DNA of 64,000 nucleotides from Luzula sylvatica (Eukaryota; Streptophyta; Magnoliopsida; Poales; Juncaceae). Numbering within the stretch: position 1 is the first letter of the stretch; each line of letters starts with the position of its first letter. The position numbers were made by a program, and so were the translations under genes. Under the pieces are notes generated by a model. The model did not search any database. It saw nothing but the letters and a program-made list of their open reading frames with translations, and was not told the DNA's origin. Location of the stretch: the NCBI GenBank assembly GCA_946800325.1, contig OX326959.1, forward strand, positions 18,506,862 through 18,570,861, written 5' to 3'. Shown here one piece after another: positions 8,712 through 20,608 of the stretch.

Positions 8712-11700
8712 GGGGGGGGGATAGGGGGTAAAAATCTCCAAAGGGGGGGGGGGGGGGGGGGGGGGGGGTAGGGGGTAAAAATATCCAAAGGGGGGGGGGG
8801 GGGGGGGGTAGGGGGTAAAAATCTCTAAAGGGGGGGTAGGGGGTAAAAATCTCCAAAGGGGGGTAGGGGTAAAAATCTCCAAAGGGGGGGTAGGGGGTAA
8901 AGATCTCCAAATGGGGGGTAGGGGTAAAAATCTCCAAAGGGGGGGTAGGGGGTAAAAATCTACAAAGGGGGGGTAGGGGGTAAAAATCTCCAAAGGGGGG
9001 GGGGGGCGGTAGGGGGTAAAAATCTCCAAAGGGGGGATAGGGGGTAAAAATCTCCAAAGGGGGGCGGGGCGGTAGGGGGTAAAAATATCCAAAGGGGGGG
9101 TAGGGGGTAAAAATCTCTAAAGGGGGGGGGGGGGGGTAGGGGGTAAAAATCTCCAAAGGGGGGGTAGGGGTAAAAATCTCCAAAGGGGGGGTAGGGGTAA
9201 AAATCTCCAAAGGTAGGGGGTAAAAATCTCCAAAGGGGGGGTGGGGGGTAAAAATCTCCAAAGGGGGGGTAGGGGTAAAAATCTCCAAATGGGGGGTAGG
9301 GGGTAAAAATCTCCAAAGGGGTGGTAGGTGGTAAAAATCTTCAAAGCCGAAGGGGGGGTTGGGGTAAAAATCTCCAAAGGGGGGGTAGGGGGTAAAAATC
9401 TACAAAGGGGGGGTAGGGGGTAAAAATCTTCAAAGGGGGGGGGGGGGGTAGGGGGTAAATATCTCCAAAGGGGGGGTAGGGGGTAAAAATCTCCTAAGGG
9501 GGGGGGGGGGGTAGGGGGTAAAAATCTCCAAAGGGGGGGGGGGGGGGTAGGGGGTAAAAATATCCAATGGGGGGGGTAGGGGGTAAAAATCTCTAAAGGG
9601 GGGGTAGGGGGTAAAAATATCCAAAGGGGGGTAGGGGTAAAAATCTCCAAAGGGGGGGTAGGGTAAAAATCTCCAAAGGTAGGGGGTAAAAATCTCCAAA
9701 GGCGGGTAAGGGGTAAAAATCTTCAAAGGGGGGGGGGGGTGTAGGGGGTAAAAATCTCCAAAGTGGGGTAGGGGGTAAAAATATCCAAAGGGGGGTAGGG
9801 GGTAAAAATATCTAAAGGGGGGGTAGGGGGTAAAAATCTCCAAAGGGGGGGGGGGGGGGGTAGGGGGTAAAAATCTCCAAAGGGGGGGGGGGGGGGTAGG
9901 GGGTAAAAATCTCCAAAGGGGGGGGGGGGGGGGGTAGGGGGTAAAAATCTCTAAAGGGGGGGTAGGGGGTAAAAATCTCCAAAGGGGGGTAGGGGTAAAA
10001 ATCTCCAAAGGGGGGGGGGGGGGGGGGTAGGGGTAAAAATCTCCAAAGGGGGGGGGGGGGGTAGGGTGTAAAAATATCCAAAGGGGGGGGTAGGGGGTAA
10101 AAATCTCCAAAGGGGGGGTAGGTGGTAAAAATCTCCAAAGGGGGTAGGGGGTAAAAATCTCCCAAGGGGGGGTAGGGGGTAAAAATCTCCAAAGGGGGGG
10201 TAGGGGGTAAAAATATCCAAAGGGGGGGGGGGGGGTAGGGGGTAAAAATCTCCAAAGGGGGGGTAGGGGGTAAAAATATTCTAAGGGGGGGTAGGGGGTA
10301 AAAATCTCCAAAGGGGGGGTAGGGAGGAAAAATCTCCAAAGGGGAGGGGGGGGGTAGGGGTAAAAATCTCCAAGGGGGGGGGGGGGGGGGGTAGGGGGTA
10401 AAAATCTCTAAAGGGGGGGGGGGGGGGTAGGGGGTAAAAATCTCCAAAGAGGGGGTAGGGGTAAAAATCTCCAAAGGGGGGGTAGGGGGTAAAAATCTCC
10501 AAAGGGGGGGTAGGGGTAAAAATCTCCAAAGGTAGGGGATAAAAATCTCCAAAGGGGGGGTGGGGGGTAAAAATCTCCAAAGGGGGGGTAGGGGTAAAAA
10601 TCTCCAAAGGGGGGGGGTAGGGGGTAAAAATCTCCAAAGGGGTGGTAGGGGGTAAAAATCTTCAAAGCCGAAGGGGGGGTAGGGGTAAAAATCTCCAAAG
10701 GGGGGGTTGGGGGTAAAAATCTACAAAGGGGGGGTAGGGGGTAAAAATCTTCAAAGGGGGGGGGGGGGGTAGGGGGTAAAAATCTCCAAAGAGGGGGTAG
10801 GGGGTAAAAATCTCCAAAGGGGGGGGGGGGGTAGGGGGTAAAAATCTCCAAAGGGGGGGGGGGGGGGGGGGGTAGGGGGTAAAAATATCCAAAGGGGGGG
10901 GGTAGGGGGTAAAAATCTCTAAAGGGGGGGTAGGGGGTAAAAATATCCAAAGGGGGGGTAGGGGTAAAAATCTCCAAAGGGGGGGTAGGGGTAAAAATCT
11001 CCAAAGGTAGGGGGCAAATATCTCCAACGGGGGGGTAGGGGGTAAAAATCTTCAAAGGGGGGGTAGGGGGTAAAGATCTCCAAATGGGGGGTAGGGGTAA
11101 AAATCTCCAAAGGGGGGGTAGGGGTAAAAATCTCCAAAGGGGGGGGGGGGCGGTAGGGGGTAAAAATCTCCAAAGGGGGGGTAGGGGGTAAAAATCTCCA
11201 AAGGGGGGCGGGGCGGTAGGGGGTAAAAATATCCAAAGGGGGGGTAGGGGGTAAAAATCTCTAAAGGGGGGGGGGGGGGGGTAGGGGGTAAAAATCTCCA
11301 AAGGGGGGGTAGGGGTAAAAATCTCCAAAGGGGGGGGGGGGGTAGGGGTAAAAATCTCTAAAGGGGGGGTGGGGGGTAAAAATCTCCAAAGGGGGGGTGG
11401 GGGGTAAAAATCTCCAATGGGGGGGTAGGGGTAAAAATCTCCAAATGGGGGGTAGGGGGTAAAAATCTCCAAAGGGGTGGTAGGTGGTAAAAATCTTCAA
11501 AGCCGAAGGGGGGGTTGGGGTAAAAATCTCCAAAGGGGGGGTAGGGGGTACAAATCTACAAAGGGGGGGTAGGGGGTAAAAATCTTCAAAGGGGGGGGGG
11601 GGGGGGTAGGGGGTAAAAATCTCCTAAGGGGGGGGGGGGGTAGGGGGTAAAAATCTCCAAAGGGGGGGGGGGGGTAGGGGGTAAAAATATCCAAAGGGGG

Positions 11701-14700
11701 GGTAGGGGGTAAAAATCTCTAAAGGGGGGGTAGGGGGTAAAAATATCCAAAGGGGGGGTAGGGGTAAAAATCTCCAAAGGGGGGGGGTAGGGTAAAAATC
11801 TCCAAAGGTAGGGGGTAAAAATCTCCAAAGGGGGGTAGGGGGTAAAAATCTTCAAAGGGGGGGGCGTAGGGGGTAAAAATCTCCAAAGGGGGGGTAGGGG
11901 GTAAAAATCTCCTAAGGGGGGGGGGGGGGTAGGGGGTAAAAATCTCCAAAGGGGGGGGGGGGGGTAGGGGGTAAAAATATCCAAAGGGGGGGTAGGGGGT
12001 AAAAATCTCCAAAGGGGGGTAGGGGTAAAAATCTCCAAAGGTAGGGGGTAAAAATCTCCAAAGTGGGGGTGGGGGGTAAAAATCTCCAAAGGGGGGGTAG
12101 GGGTAAAAATCTCCAAAGGGGGGGTAGGGGGTAAAAATCTCCAAAGGGGTGGTAGGGGGTAAAAATCTTCAAAGCCGAAGGGGGGGTAGGGGTAAAAATC
12201 TCCAAAGGGGGGGTTGGGGGTAAAAATCTACAAAGGGGTGGTAGGGGGTAAAAATCTTCAAAGGGGGGGGGGGGGGGGGGGGGGGGGTAGGGGGTAAAAA
12301 TCTCCAAAGAGGGGGTAGGGGGTAAAAATCTCCAAAGGGGGGGTAGGGGGTAAAAATCTCCAAAGGGCGGGGGGTAGGGGGTAAAAATATCCAAAGGGGG
12401 GGGGGGGGGTAGGGGGTAAAAATCTCCAAAGGGGGGTAGGGGGTAAAAATATCCAAAGGGGGGTAGGGGGTAAAAATCTCTAAAGGGGGGGTAGGGGTAA
12501 AAATCTCCAAAGGGGGGGGGGGGGGGGTAGGGGGTAGAAATCTCCAAAGGGGGGGGGGGGGTAGGGGGTAAAAATATCCAAAGGGGCGGTAGGGGGTAAA
12601 AATCTCCAAAGGGGGGTAGCGGTAAAAATCTCCAAAAGGGGGTAGGGGTAAAAATTTCCAAAGGGGGTGTAGGGTGTAAAAATATCCAACGGGGGGGTAG
12701 GGGGTAAAAATCTCCAAAGGGGGGGTAGGTGGTAAAAATCTCCAAAGGGGGGGTAGGGGGTAAAAATATCCAAAGGGGGTAGGGGGTAAAAATCTCCAAA
12801 GGGGGGCTAGGGGGAAAAAATCTTCAAAGGGGGGTTGGGGGTAAAAATCTCCAAAGGGGGGGTATGGGGTAAAAATCTCGGAAGGGGGGGGGGGGGTAGA
12901 GGGGTAAAAATTTCCAAAGGGGGGGTAGGGGGTAAAAATATCCAAAGGGGGGTAGGGGGTAAAAATCTCTAAAGGGGGGGGGGGGGGGGGGGGGGGGGTA
13001 GGGGGTAAAAATCTCCCAAGGGGGGGTAGGGGGTAAAAATCTCCAAAGCGGGGGGTAGGGGGTAAAAATATCCAAATGGGGGGTAGGGGGTAAAAATCTC
13101 CAAAGGGGGGGTAGGGGGTAAAAATATTCTAAGGGGGGGTAGGGGGTAAAAATCTCCAAAGGGGGGGTAGGGGGGAAAAATCTCCAAAGGGGGGGGGGGG
13201 GGGGGTAGGGGTAAAAATGTCCAAGGGGGGGGGGGGTAGGGGGTAAAAATCTCCAAAGGGGGGGGTAGGGGTAAAAATCTCCAAAGGGGGGGTAGGGGGT
13301 AAAAATCTCCAAAGGGGGGGTAGGGGGTAAAAATCTCCAAAGGGGGGGTAGGGGGGAAAAATCTCCAAAGGGGGGGGGGGGGGGGGTAGGGGTAAAAATC
13401 TCCAAGGGGGGGGGGGGGTAGGGGGTAAAAATCTTTAAATGGGGGGTAGGGGGTAAAAATCTCCAAAGGGGGGGTAGGGGTAAAAATCTCCAAAGGGGGG
13501 GTAGGGGGTAAAAATCTCCAAAGGGGGGGGGGGGGGTAGGGGGTAAAAATATCCAAAGGGGGGGTAGGGGGTAAAAATCTCTAAAGGGGGGGTAGGGGGT
13601 AAAAATCTCCAGAGGGGGGGTAGGGGTAAAAATCTCCAAAGGGGGGGTAGGGGTAAAAATCTCCAAAGGTAGGGGGTAAAAATCTCCAAAGGTAGGGGGT
13701 AAAAATCTCCAAAGGGGGGGTGGGGGGTAAAAATCTCCAAAGGGGGGGTAGGGGTAAAAATCTCCAAAGGGGGGGTAGGGGGTAAAAATCTTCAAAGCCG
13801 AAGGGGGGGTAGGGGTAAAAATCTCCAAAGGGGGGGTAGGGGGTAAAAATCTACAAAGGGGGGGTAGGGGGTAAAAATCTTCGAAGGGGGGGGGGGGGGT
13901 AGGGGGTAAAAATCTCCAAAGGGGGGGTAGGGGGTAAAAATCTCCAAAGGTGGGGTAGGGGGTAAAAATCTCCAAAGGGGGGGGGGGGGGTAGGGGGTAA
14001 AAATATCCAAAGGGGGGGTAGGGGGTAAAAATATCTAAAGGGGGGGTAGGGGGTAAAAATATCCAAAGGGGGGGGGGGGGTAGGGGTAAAAATCTCCAAA
14101 GGGGGGGTAGGGGTAAAAATCTCCAAAGGTAGGGGGTAAAAATCTCCAAACGGGGGGTAGGGGGAAAAAATATCCAAAGAGGGTAGGGGGCAAAAATCTC
14201 CAAAGGGGGGGTAGGGGGAAAAAATCTTCAAAGGGGGGGTAGGGGGTAAAAATCTCCAAAGGGGGGGTAGGGGGTAAAAATCTCGGACGGGGGGGGGGGG
14301 GGGGGGGGGGGGGGGTAGGGGGTAAAAATTTCCAAAGGGGGGGTAGGGGGTAAAAATATCCAAAGGGGGGTAGGGGGTAAAAATCTCTAAAGGGGGGGGG
14401 GGGTAGGGGGTAAAAATCTCCCAAGGGGGGGGGGGGGGTAGGGGGTAAAAATCTCCAAAGGGGGGGGGGGGGGGGGTAGGGGGTAAAAATATCCAAAGGG
14501 GGGGTAGGGGGTAAAAATCTCCAAAGGGGGGGGTAGGGGGTAAAAATCTTCTAAGGGGGGGTAGGGGGTAAAAATCTCCAAAGGGGGGGTAGGGGGGAAA
14601 AATCTCCAAAGGGGGGGGGGGGGGGTAGGGGGGAAAAATCTCCAAAGGGGGGGGGGGGGGGTAGGGGTAAAAATCTCCAAGGGGGGGGGGGGTAGGGGGT

Positions 14701-17256
14701 AAAAATCTCCAAAGGGGGGGTAGGGGTAAAAATTTCCAAAGGGGGGGTAGGGTGTAAAAATATCCAAAGGGGGGGTAGGGGGTAAAAATCTCCAAAGGGG
14801 GGGTAGGTGGTAAAAATCTCCAAAGGGGGGGTAGGGGGTAAAAATATCCAAAGGGGGTAGGGGGTAAAAATCTCCAAAGGGGGGGTAGGGGGAAAAAATC
14901 TTCAAAGGGTGGGTAGGGGGTAAAAATCTCCAAAGGGGGGGTAGGGGGTAAAAATCTCGGAAGGGGGGGGTAGGGGGTAAAAATTTCCAAAGGGGGGGTA
15001 GGGGAAAAAATATCCAAAGGGGGGTAGGGGGTAAAAATCTCTAAAGGGGGGGGGGGGAGGGTAGGGGGTAAAAATCTCCAAAGGGGGGGGGGGGGGTAGG
15101 GGGTAAAAATATCCAAAGGGGGGGGGGGGTAGGGGGTAAAAATCTCCAAAGGGGGGGTAGGGGGTAAAAATATTCTAAGGGGGGGTAGGGGGTAAAAATC
15201 TCCAAAGGGGGGGTAGGGGGGAAAAATCTCCAAAGGGGGGGGGGGGGGGTAGGGGTAAAAAAAATCTCCAAAGGTAGGGGGTAAAAATCTCCAAAGGGGG
15301 GGTGGGGGGTAAAAATCTCCAAAGGGGGGGTAGGGGTAAAAATCTCCAAAGGGGGGGTAGGGGGTAAAAATCTCCAAAGGGGTGGTAGGGGGTAAAAATC
15401 TTCAAAGCCGAAGGGGGGGTAGGGGTAAAAATCTCCAAAGGGGGGGTAGGGGGTAAAAATCTACAAAGGGGGGGTAGGGGGTAAAAATCTTCGAAGGGGG
15501 GGGGGGGGGGGTAGGGGGTAAAAATCTCCAAAGGGGGGGTAGGGGGTAAAAATCTCCAAAGGTGGGGTAGGGGGTAAAAATCTCCAAAGGGGGGGGGGGG
15601 GTAGGGGGTAAAAATATCCAAAGGGGGGGTAGGGGGTAAAAATCTCTAAAGGGGGGGTAGGGGGTAAAAATATCCAAAGGGGGGGGGTAGGGGTAAAAAT
15701 CTCCAAAGGGGGGGTAGGGGTAAAAATCTCCAAAGGTAGGGGGTAAAAATCTCCAAAGGGGGGGTAGGGTGAAAAATATCCAAAGAGGGTAGGGGGTAAA
15801 ATTCTCCAAAGGGGGGGTAGGGGGAAAAAATCTTCAAAGGGGGGGGGGGGGGGGGGGGGGGGGGGGTAGGTGGTAAAAATCTCCAAAGGGGGGGGGGGGG
15901 GGTAGGTGGTAAAAATCTCGGAAGGGGGGGGTAGGGGGTAAAAATTTCCAAAGGGGGCGTAGGGGGTAAAAATATCCAAAGGGGGGTAGGGGGTAAAAAT
16001 CTCTAAAGGGGGGGGGGGGGGGGGGTAGGGGGTAAAAATCTCCAAAGGGGGGGGGGGGGTAGGGGGTAAAAATACCCAAAGGGGGGGGTAGGGGTAAAAA
16101 TCTCCAAATGGGGGGTAGGGGGTAAAAATCTTCTAAGGGGGGGTAGGGGGTAAAAATCTCCAAAGGGGGGGTAGGGGGGAAAAATCTCCAAAGGGGGGGG
16201 GGGGGTAGGGGTAAAAATCTCCAAGGGGGGGGGGGGGGGGGTAGGGGGTAAAAATCTCCAAAGGGGCGGTAGGGGTAAAAATCTCCAAAGGTAGGGGGTA
16301 AAAATCTCCAAAGGGGGGGTGGGGGGTAAAAATCTCCAAAGGGGGGGTAGTGGTAAAAATCTCCAAATGGGGGGTAGGGGGTAAAAATCTCCAAAGGGGT
16401 GGTAGGTGGTAAAAATCTTCAAAGCCGAAGGGGGGGTTGGGGAAAAAATCTCCAAAGGGGGGGTAGGGTGTAAAAATCTCCAAAGGGGGGTAGGGGGTAA
16501 AAATATCCAAAGGGAGTTGGGGGTAAAAATCTCTAAAGGGGGGGGGGGGGGGGTAGGGGGTAAAAATCTCCAAAGGGGGGGTTGGGGTAAAAATCTCCAA
16601 AGGGGGGGTAGGGGTAAAAATCTCCAAAGGTAGGGGGTAAAAATCTCCAAAGGGGGGGGGGGGGGGGGGTGGGGGGTAAAAATCTCCAAATGGGGGGTAG
16701 AGGTAAAAATCTCCAAATGGGGGGTAGGGGTAAAAATCTCCAAATGGGGGGTAGGGGGTAAAAATCTCCAAAGGGGTGGTAGGTGGTAAAAATCTTCAAA
16801 GCCGAAGGGGGGTTGGGGTAAAAATCTCCAAAGGGGGGGTAGGGGGTAAAAATCTACAAAGGGGGGGGTAGGGGGTAAAAATCTTCAAGGGGGGGGGGTA
16901 GGGGGTAAAAATCTCCTAAGGGGGGGTAGGGGGTAAAAATCTCCAAAGGGGGGGGGGGGGGGGGGTAGGGGGTAAAAATATCCAAAGGGGGGGTAGGGGG
17001 TAAAAATCTCTAAAGGGGGGGTAGGGGGTAAAAATATCCAAAGGGGGGTAGGGGGTAAAAATCTCTAAAGGGGGGGGGGGGGGGTAGGGGGTAAAAATCT
17101 CCCAAGGGGGGGTAGGGGGTAAAAATCTCCAAAGGGGGGGGGGGGGGGGGGGGGGGGTAGGGGGTAAAAATATCCAAAGGGGGGGTAGGGGGTAAAAATC
17201 TCCAAAGGGGGGGTAGGGGGTAAAAATCTCCAAAGGGGTGGTAGGGGGTAAAAATC

Positions 17257-18364
17257 TTCAAAGCCGAAGGGGGAGTAGGGGTAAAAATCTCCAAAGGGGG
17301 GGTAGGGGGTAAAAATCTACAAAGGGGGGGTAGGGGGTAAAAATCTGCAAAGGGGGGGGGGGGGGGGTAGGGGGTAAAAATCTCCAAAGAGGGGGTAGGG
17401 GGTAAAAATCTCCAAAGGGGGGGTAGGGGGTAAAAATCTCCAAAGGGGGGGGGGGGGGTAGGGTGTAAAAATATCCAAAGGGGGGGTAGGGGGTAAATAT
17501 CTCTAAAGGGGGGGTAGGGGGTAAAAATATCCAAAGGGGGGGTAGGGGTAAAAATCTCCAAAGGGGGGGTAGGGGTAAAAATCTCCAAAGGTAGGGGGTA
17601 AAAATCTCCAACGGGGGGGTAGGGGGTAAAAATCTTCAAAGGGGGGGTAGGGGTTAAAAATCTCCAAAGGGGGGTAGGGGGTAAAAATATCCAAAGGGGG
17701 GTAGGGGGTAAAAATCTCTAAAGGGGGGGTAGGGGTAAAAATCTCCAAAGGGGGGGGGGGGGGTAGGGGGTAAAAATCTCCAAAGGGGGGGGGGGGGGGT
17801 AGGGGGTAAAAATATCCAAAGGGGGGGTAGGGGGTAAAAATCTCCAAAGGGGGGTAGGGGTAAAAATCTCCAAAGGGGGGGTAGGGGTAAAAATCTCCAA
17901 AGGGGGGGTAGGGTGTAAAAATATCCAAAGGGGGGGTAGGGGGTAAAAATCTCCAAAGGGGGGGGGGGGGTATGTGGTAAAAATCTCCAAAGGGGGGGTA
18001 GGGGGTAAAAATATCCAAAGGGGGTAGGGGGTAAAAATCTCCAAAGGGGGGGTAGGGGGAAAAAATCTTCAAAGGGGGGGTAGGGGGTAAAAATCTCCAA
18101 AGGGGGGGGGGGGGGGGGTAGGGGGTAAAAATCTCTGAAGGGGGGGGGGGGGGTAGGGGGTAAAAATTTCCAAAGGGGGGGGTAGGGGGTAAAAATCTCT
18201 AAAGGGGGGGGGGGGGGGTAGGGGGTAAAAATCTCCCAAGGGGGGGTAGGGGGTAAAAATCTCCAAAGGGGGGGGGGGGGGGGGGGTAGGGGGTAAAAAT
18301 ATCCAAAGGGGGGGTAGGGGGTAAAAATCTCCAAAGGGGGGGTATGGGGTAAAAATATTCTAAG
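17257..18364 (+). repeat. Higher-order repeat copy 1 in satellite A
   Basis: Starts at a TTCAAAGCCGAAG monomer followed by the rare GGGGGAGTAGGGG junction. It then runs through CTAC, CTGC and CAAAGAGGGGG variants, a TAGGGTGT junction, AAAGGTAGGGGG, CCAACGGGG and TATGTGG, and ends at a TATTCTAAG monomer about 1,093 bp later. The same ordered markers recur from 19539 and, in related form, from 26937. Confidence 0.7.
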
Positions 18365-19538
18365 GGGGGGTAGGGGGTAAAAATCTCCAAAGGGGGGGTA
18401 GGGGGGAAAAATCTCCAAAGGGGGGGGGGGGGTAGGGGTAAAAATCTCCAAGGGGGGGGGGGGGGGGGGGGTAGGTGGTAAAAATCTCCAAAGGGGGGGG
18501 TTGGGGTAAAAATCTCCAAAGGGGGGGTAGGGGGTAAAAATCTCCAAAGGGGGGGGGGGGGGTAAGGGGTAAAAATCTCCAAAGGGGGGGTAGGGGGGAA
18601 AAATCTCCAAAGGGGGGCGAGGGGGGGGGGGGTAGGGGTAAAAATCTCCAAGGGGGGGGGGGGGGGGTAGGGGGTAAAAATCTCTAAAGGGGGGGTAGGG
18701 GGTAAAATTCTCCAAAGGGGGGGTAGGGGTAAAAATCTCCAAAGGGGGGGTAGGGGGTAAAAATATCCAAAGGGGGGGTAGGGGGTAAAAATCTCCAAAG
18801 GGGGGGGTAGGGGGTAAAAATCTTCTAAGGGGGGGTAGGGGGTAAAAATCTCCAAAGGGGGGGTAGGGGGGAAAAATCTCCAAGGGGGGGGGGGGGGGGG
18901 GGGTAGGGGTAAAAATCTCCAAGGGGGGGGGGGGGGGTAGGGGGTAAAAATCTCCAAAGGGGGGGGTAGGGGTAAAAATCTCCAAAGGGGGGGTAGGGGG
19001 TAAAAATCTCCAAAGGGGGGGGGGGGGTAGGGGGTAAAAATCTCCAAAGGGGGGGGGGGGTAGGGGTAAAAATCTCCAAAGGGGGGGTAGGGGGTAAAAA
19101 TCTCTAAAGGGGGGGGGGGGGGTAGGGGGTAAAAATCTCCAGAGGGGGGGTAGGGGTAAAAATCTCCAAAGGGGGGGTAGGGGTAAAAATCTCCAAAGGT
19201 AGGGGGTAAAAATCTCCAAAGGGGGGGTGGGGGGTAAAAATCTCCAAAGGGGGGGTAGGGGTAAAAATCTCCAAAGGGGGGGTAGGGGGTAAAAATCTCC
19301 AAAGGGGGGGTAGGTGGTAAAAATCTCCAAAGGGGGGTAGGGGGTAAAAATCTCTAAAGGGGGGGGGGGGTAGGGGGTAAAAATCTCCCAAGGGGGGGTA
19401 GGGGGTAAAAATCTCCAAAGGGGGGGGGGGGGGGGGGGGTAGGGGGTAAAAATATCCAAAGGGGGGGTAGGGGGTAAAAATCTCCAAAGGGGGGGTAGGG
19501 GGTAAAAATCTCCAAAGGGGTGGTAGGGGGTAAAAATC

Positions 19539-20608
19539 TTCAAAGCCGAAGGGGGAGTAGGGGTAAAAATCTCCAAAGGGGGGGTAGGGGGTAAAAATCT
19601 ACAAAGGGGGGGTAGGGGGTAAAAATCTGCAAAGGGGGGGGGGGGTAGGGGGTAAAAATCTCCAAAGAGGGGGTAGGGGGTAAAAATCTCCAAAGGGGGG
19701 GTAGGGGGTAAAAATCTCCAAAGGGGGGGGGGGGGGGTAGGGTGTAAAAATATCCAAAGGGGGGGTAGGGGTAAAAATCTCCAAAGGGGGGGTAGGGGTA
19801 AAAATCTCCAAAGGTAGGGGGTAAAAATCTCCAACGGGGGGGTAGGGGGTAAAAATCTTCAAAGGGGGGGTAGGGGTTAAAAATCTCCAAAGGGGGGTAG
19901 GGGGTAAAAATATCCAAAGGGGGGTAGGGGGTAAAAATCTCTAAAGGGGGGGTAGGGGTAAAAATCTCCAAAGGGGGGGGGGGGGGTAGGGGGTAAAAAT
20001 CTCCAAAGGGGGGGGGGGGGGGGTAGGGGGTAAAAATATCCAAAGGGGGGGTAGGGGGTAAAAATCTCGAAAGGGGGGTAGGGGTAAAAATCTCCAAAGG
20101 GGGGGTAGGGGTAAAAATCTCCAAAGGGTGGGTAGGGTGTAAAAATATCCAAAGGGGGGGTAGGGGGTAAAAATCTCCAAAGGGGGGGGGGGGGTATGTG
20201 GTAAAAATCTCCAAAGGGGGGGTAGGGGGTAAAAATATCCAAAGGGGGTAGGGGGTAAAAATCTCCAAAGGGGGGGTAGGGGGAAAAAATCTTCAAAGGG
20301 GGGGTAGGGGGTAAAAATCTCCAAAGGGGGGGGGGGGGGGGGGGTAGGGGGTAAAAATCTCGGAAGGGGGGGGGGGGGTAGGGGGTAAAAATTTCCAAAG
20401 GGGGGGTAGGGGGTAAAAATATCCAAAGGGGGGTAGGGGGTAAAAATCTCTAAAGGGGGGGGGGGGGGGGTAGGGGGTAAAAATCTCCCAAGGGGGGGTA
20501 GGGGGTAAAAATCTCCAAAGGGGGGGGGGGGGTAGGGGGTAAAAATATCCAAAGGGGGGGTAGGGGGTAAAAATCTCCAAAGGGGGGGTATGGGGTAAAA
20601 ATATTCTA
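19539..20608 (+). repeat. Higher-order repeat copy 2 in satellite A
   Basis: Same ordered series of variant monomers as 17257-18364, offset by about 2.25 kb, including the GGGGGAGTAGGGG, CCAACGGGG, TATGTGG and TATTCTAAG markers. Marker-to-marker length is about 1,055 bp. The shortfall fits loss of about two monomers after the TAGGGTGT junction. Similarity continues beyond the marked end, to at least 20880. Confidence 0.7.

Noticed and set aside
16406..16633. Rare + strand ORF in the satellite (GGKNLQRG repeats)
   Set aside because: It arises where local variants remove the usual TAG/TAA stops of the monomer. There is no unique sequence.
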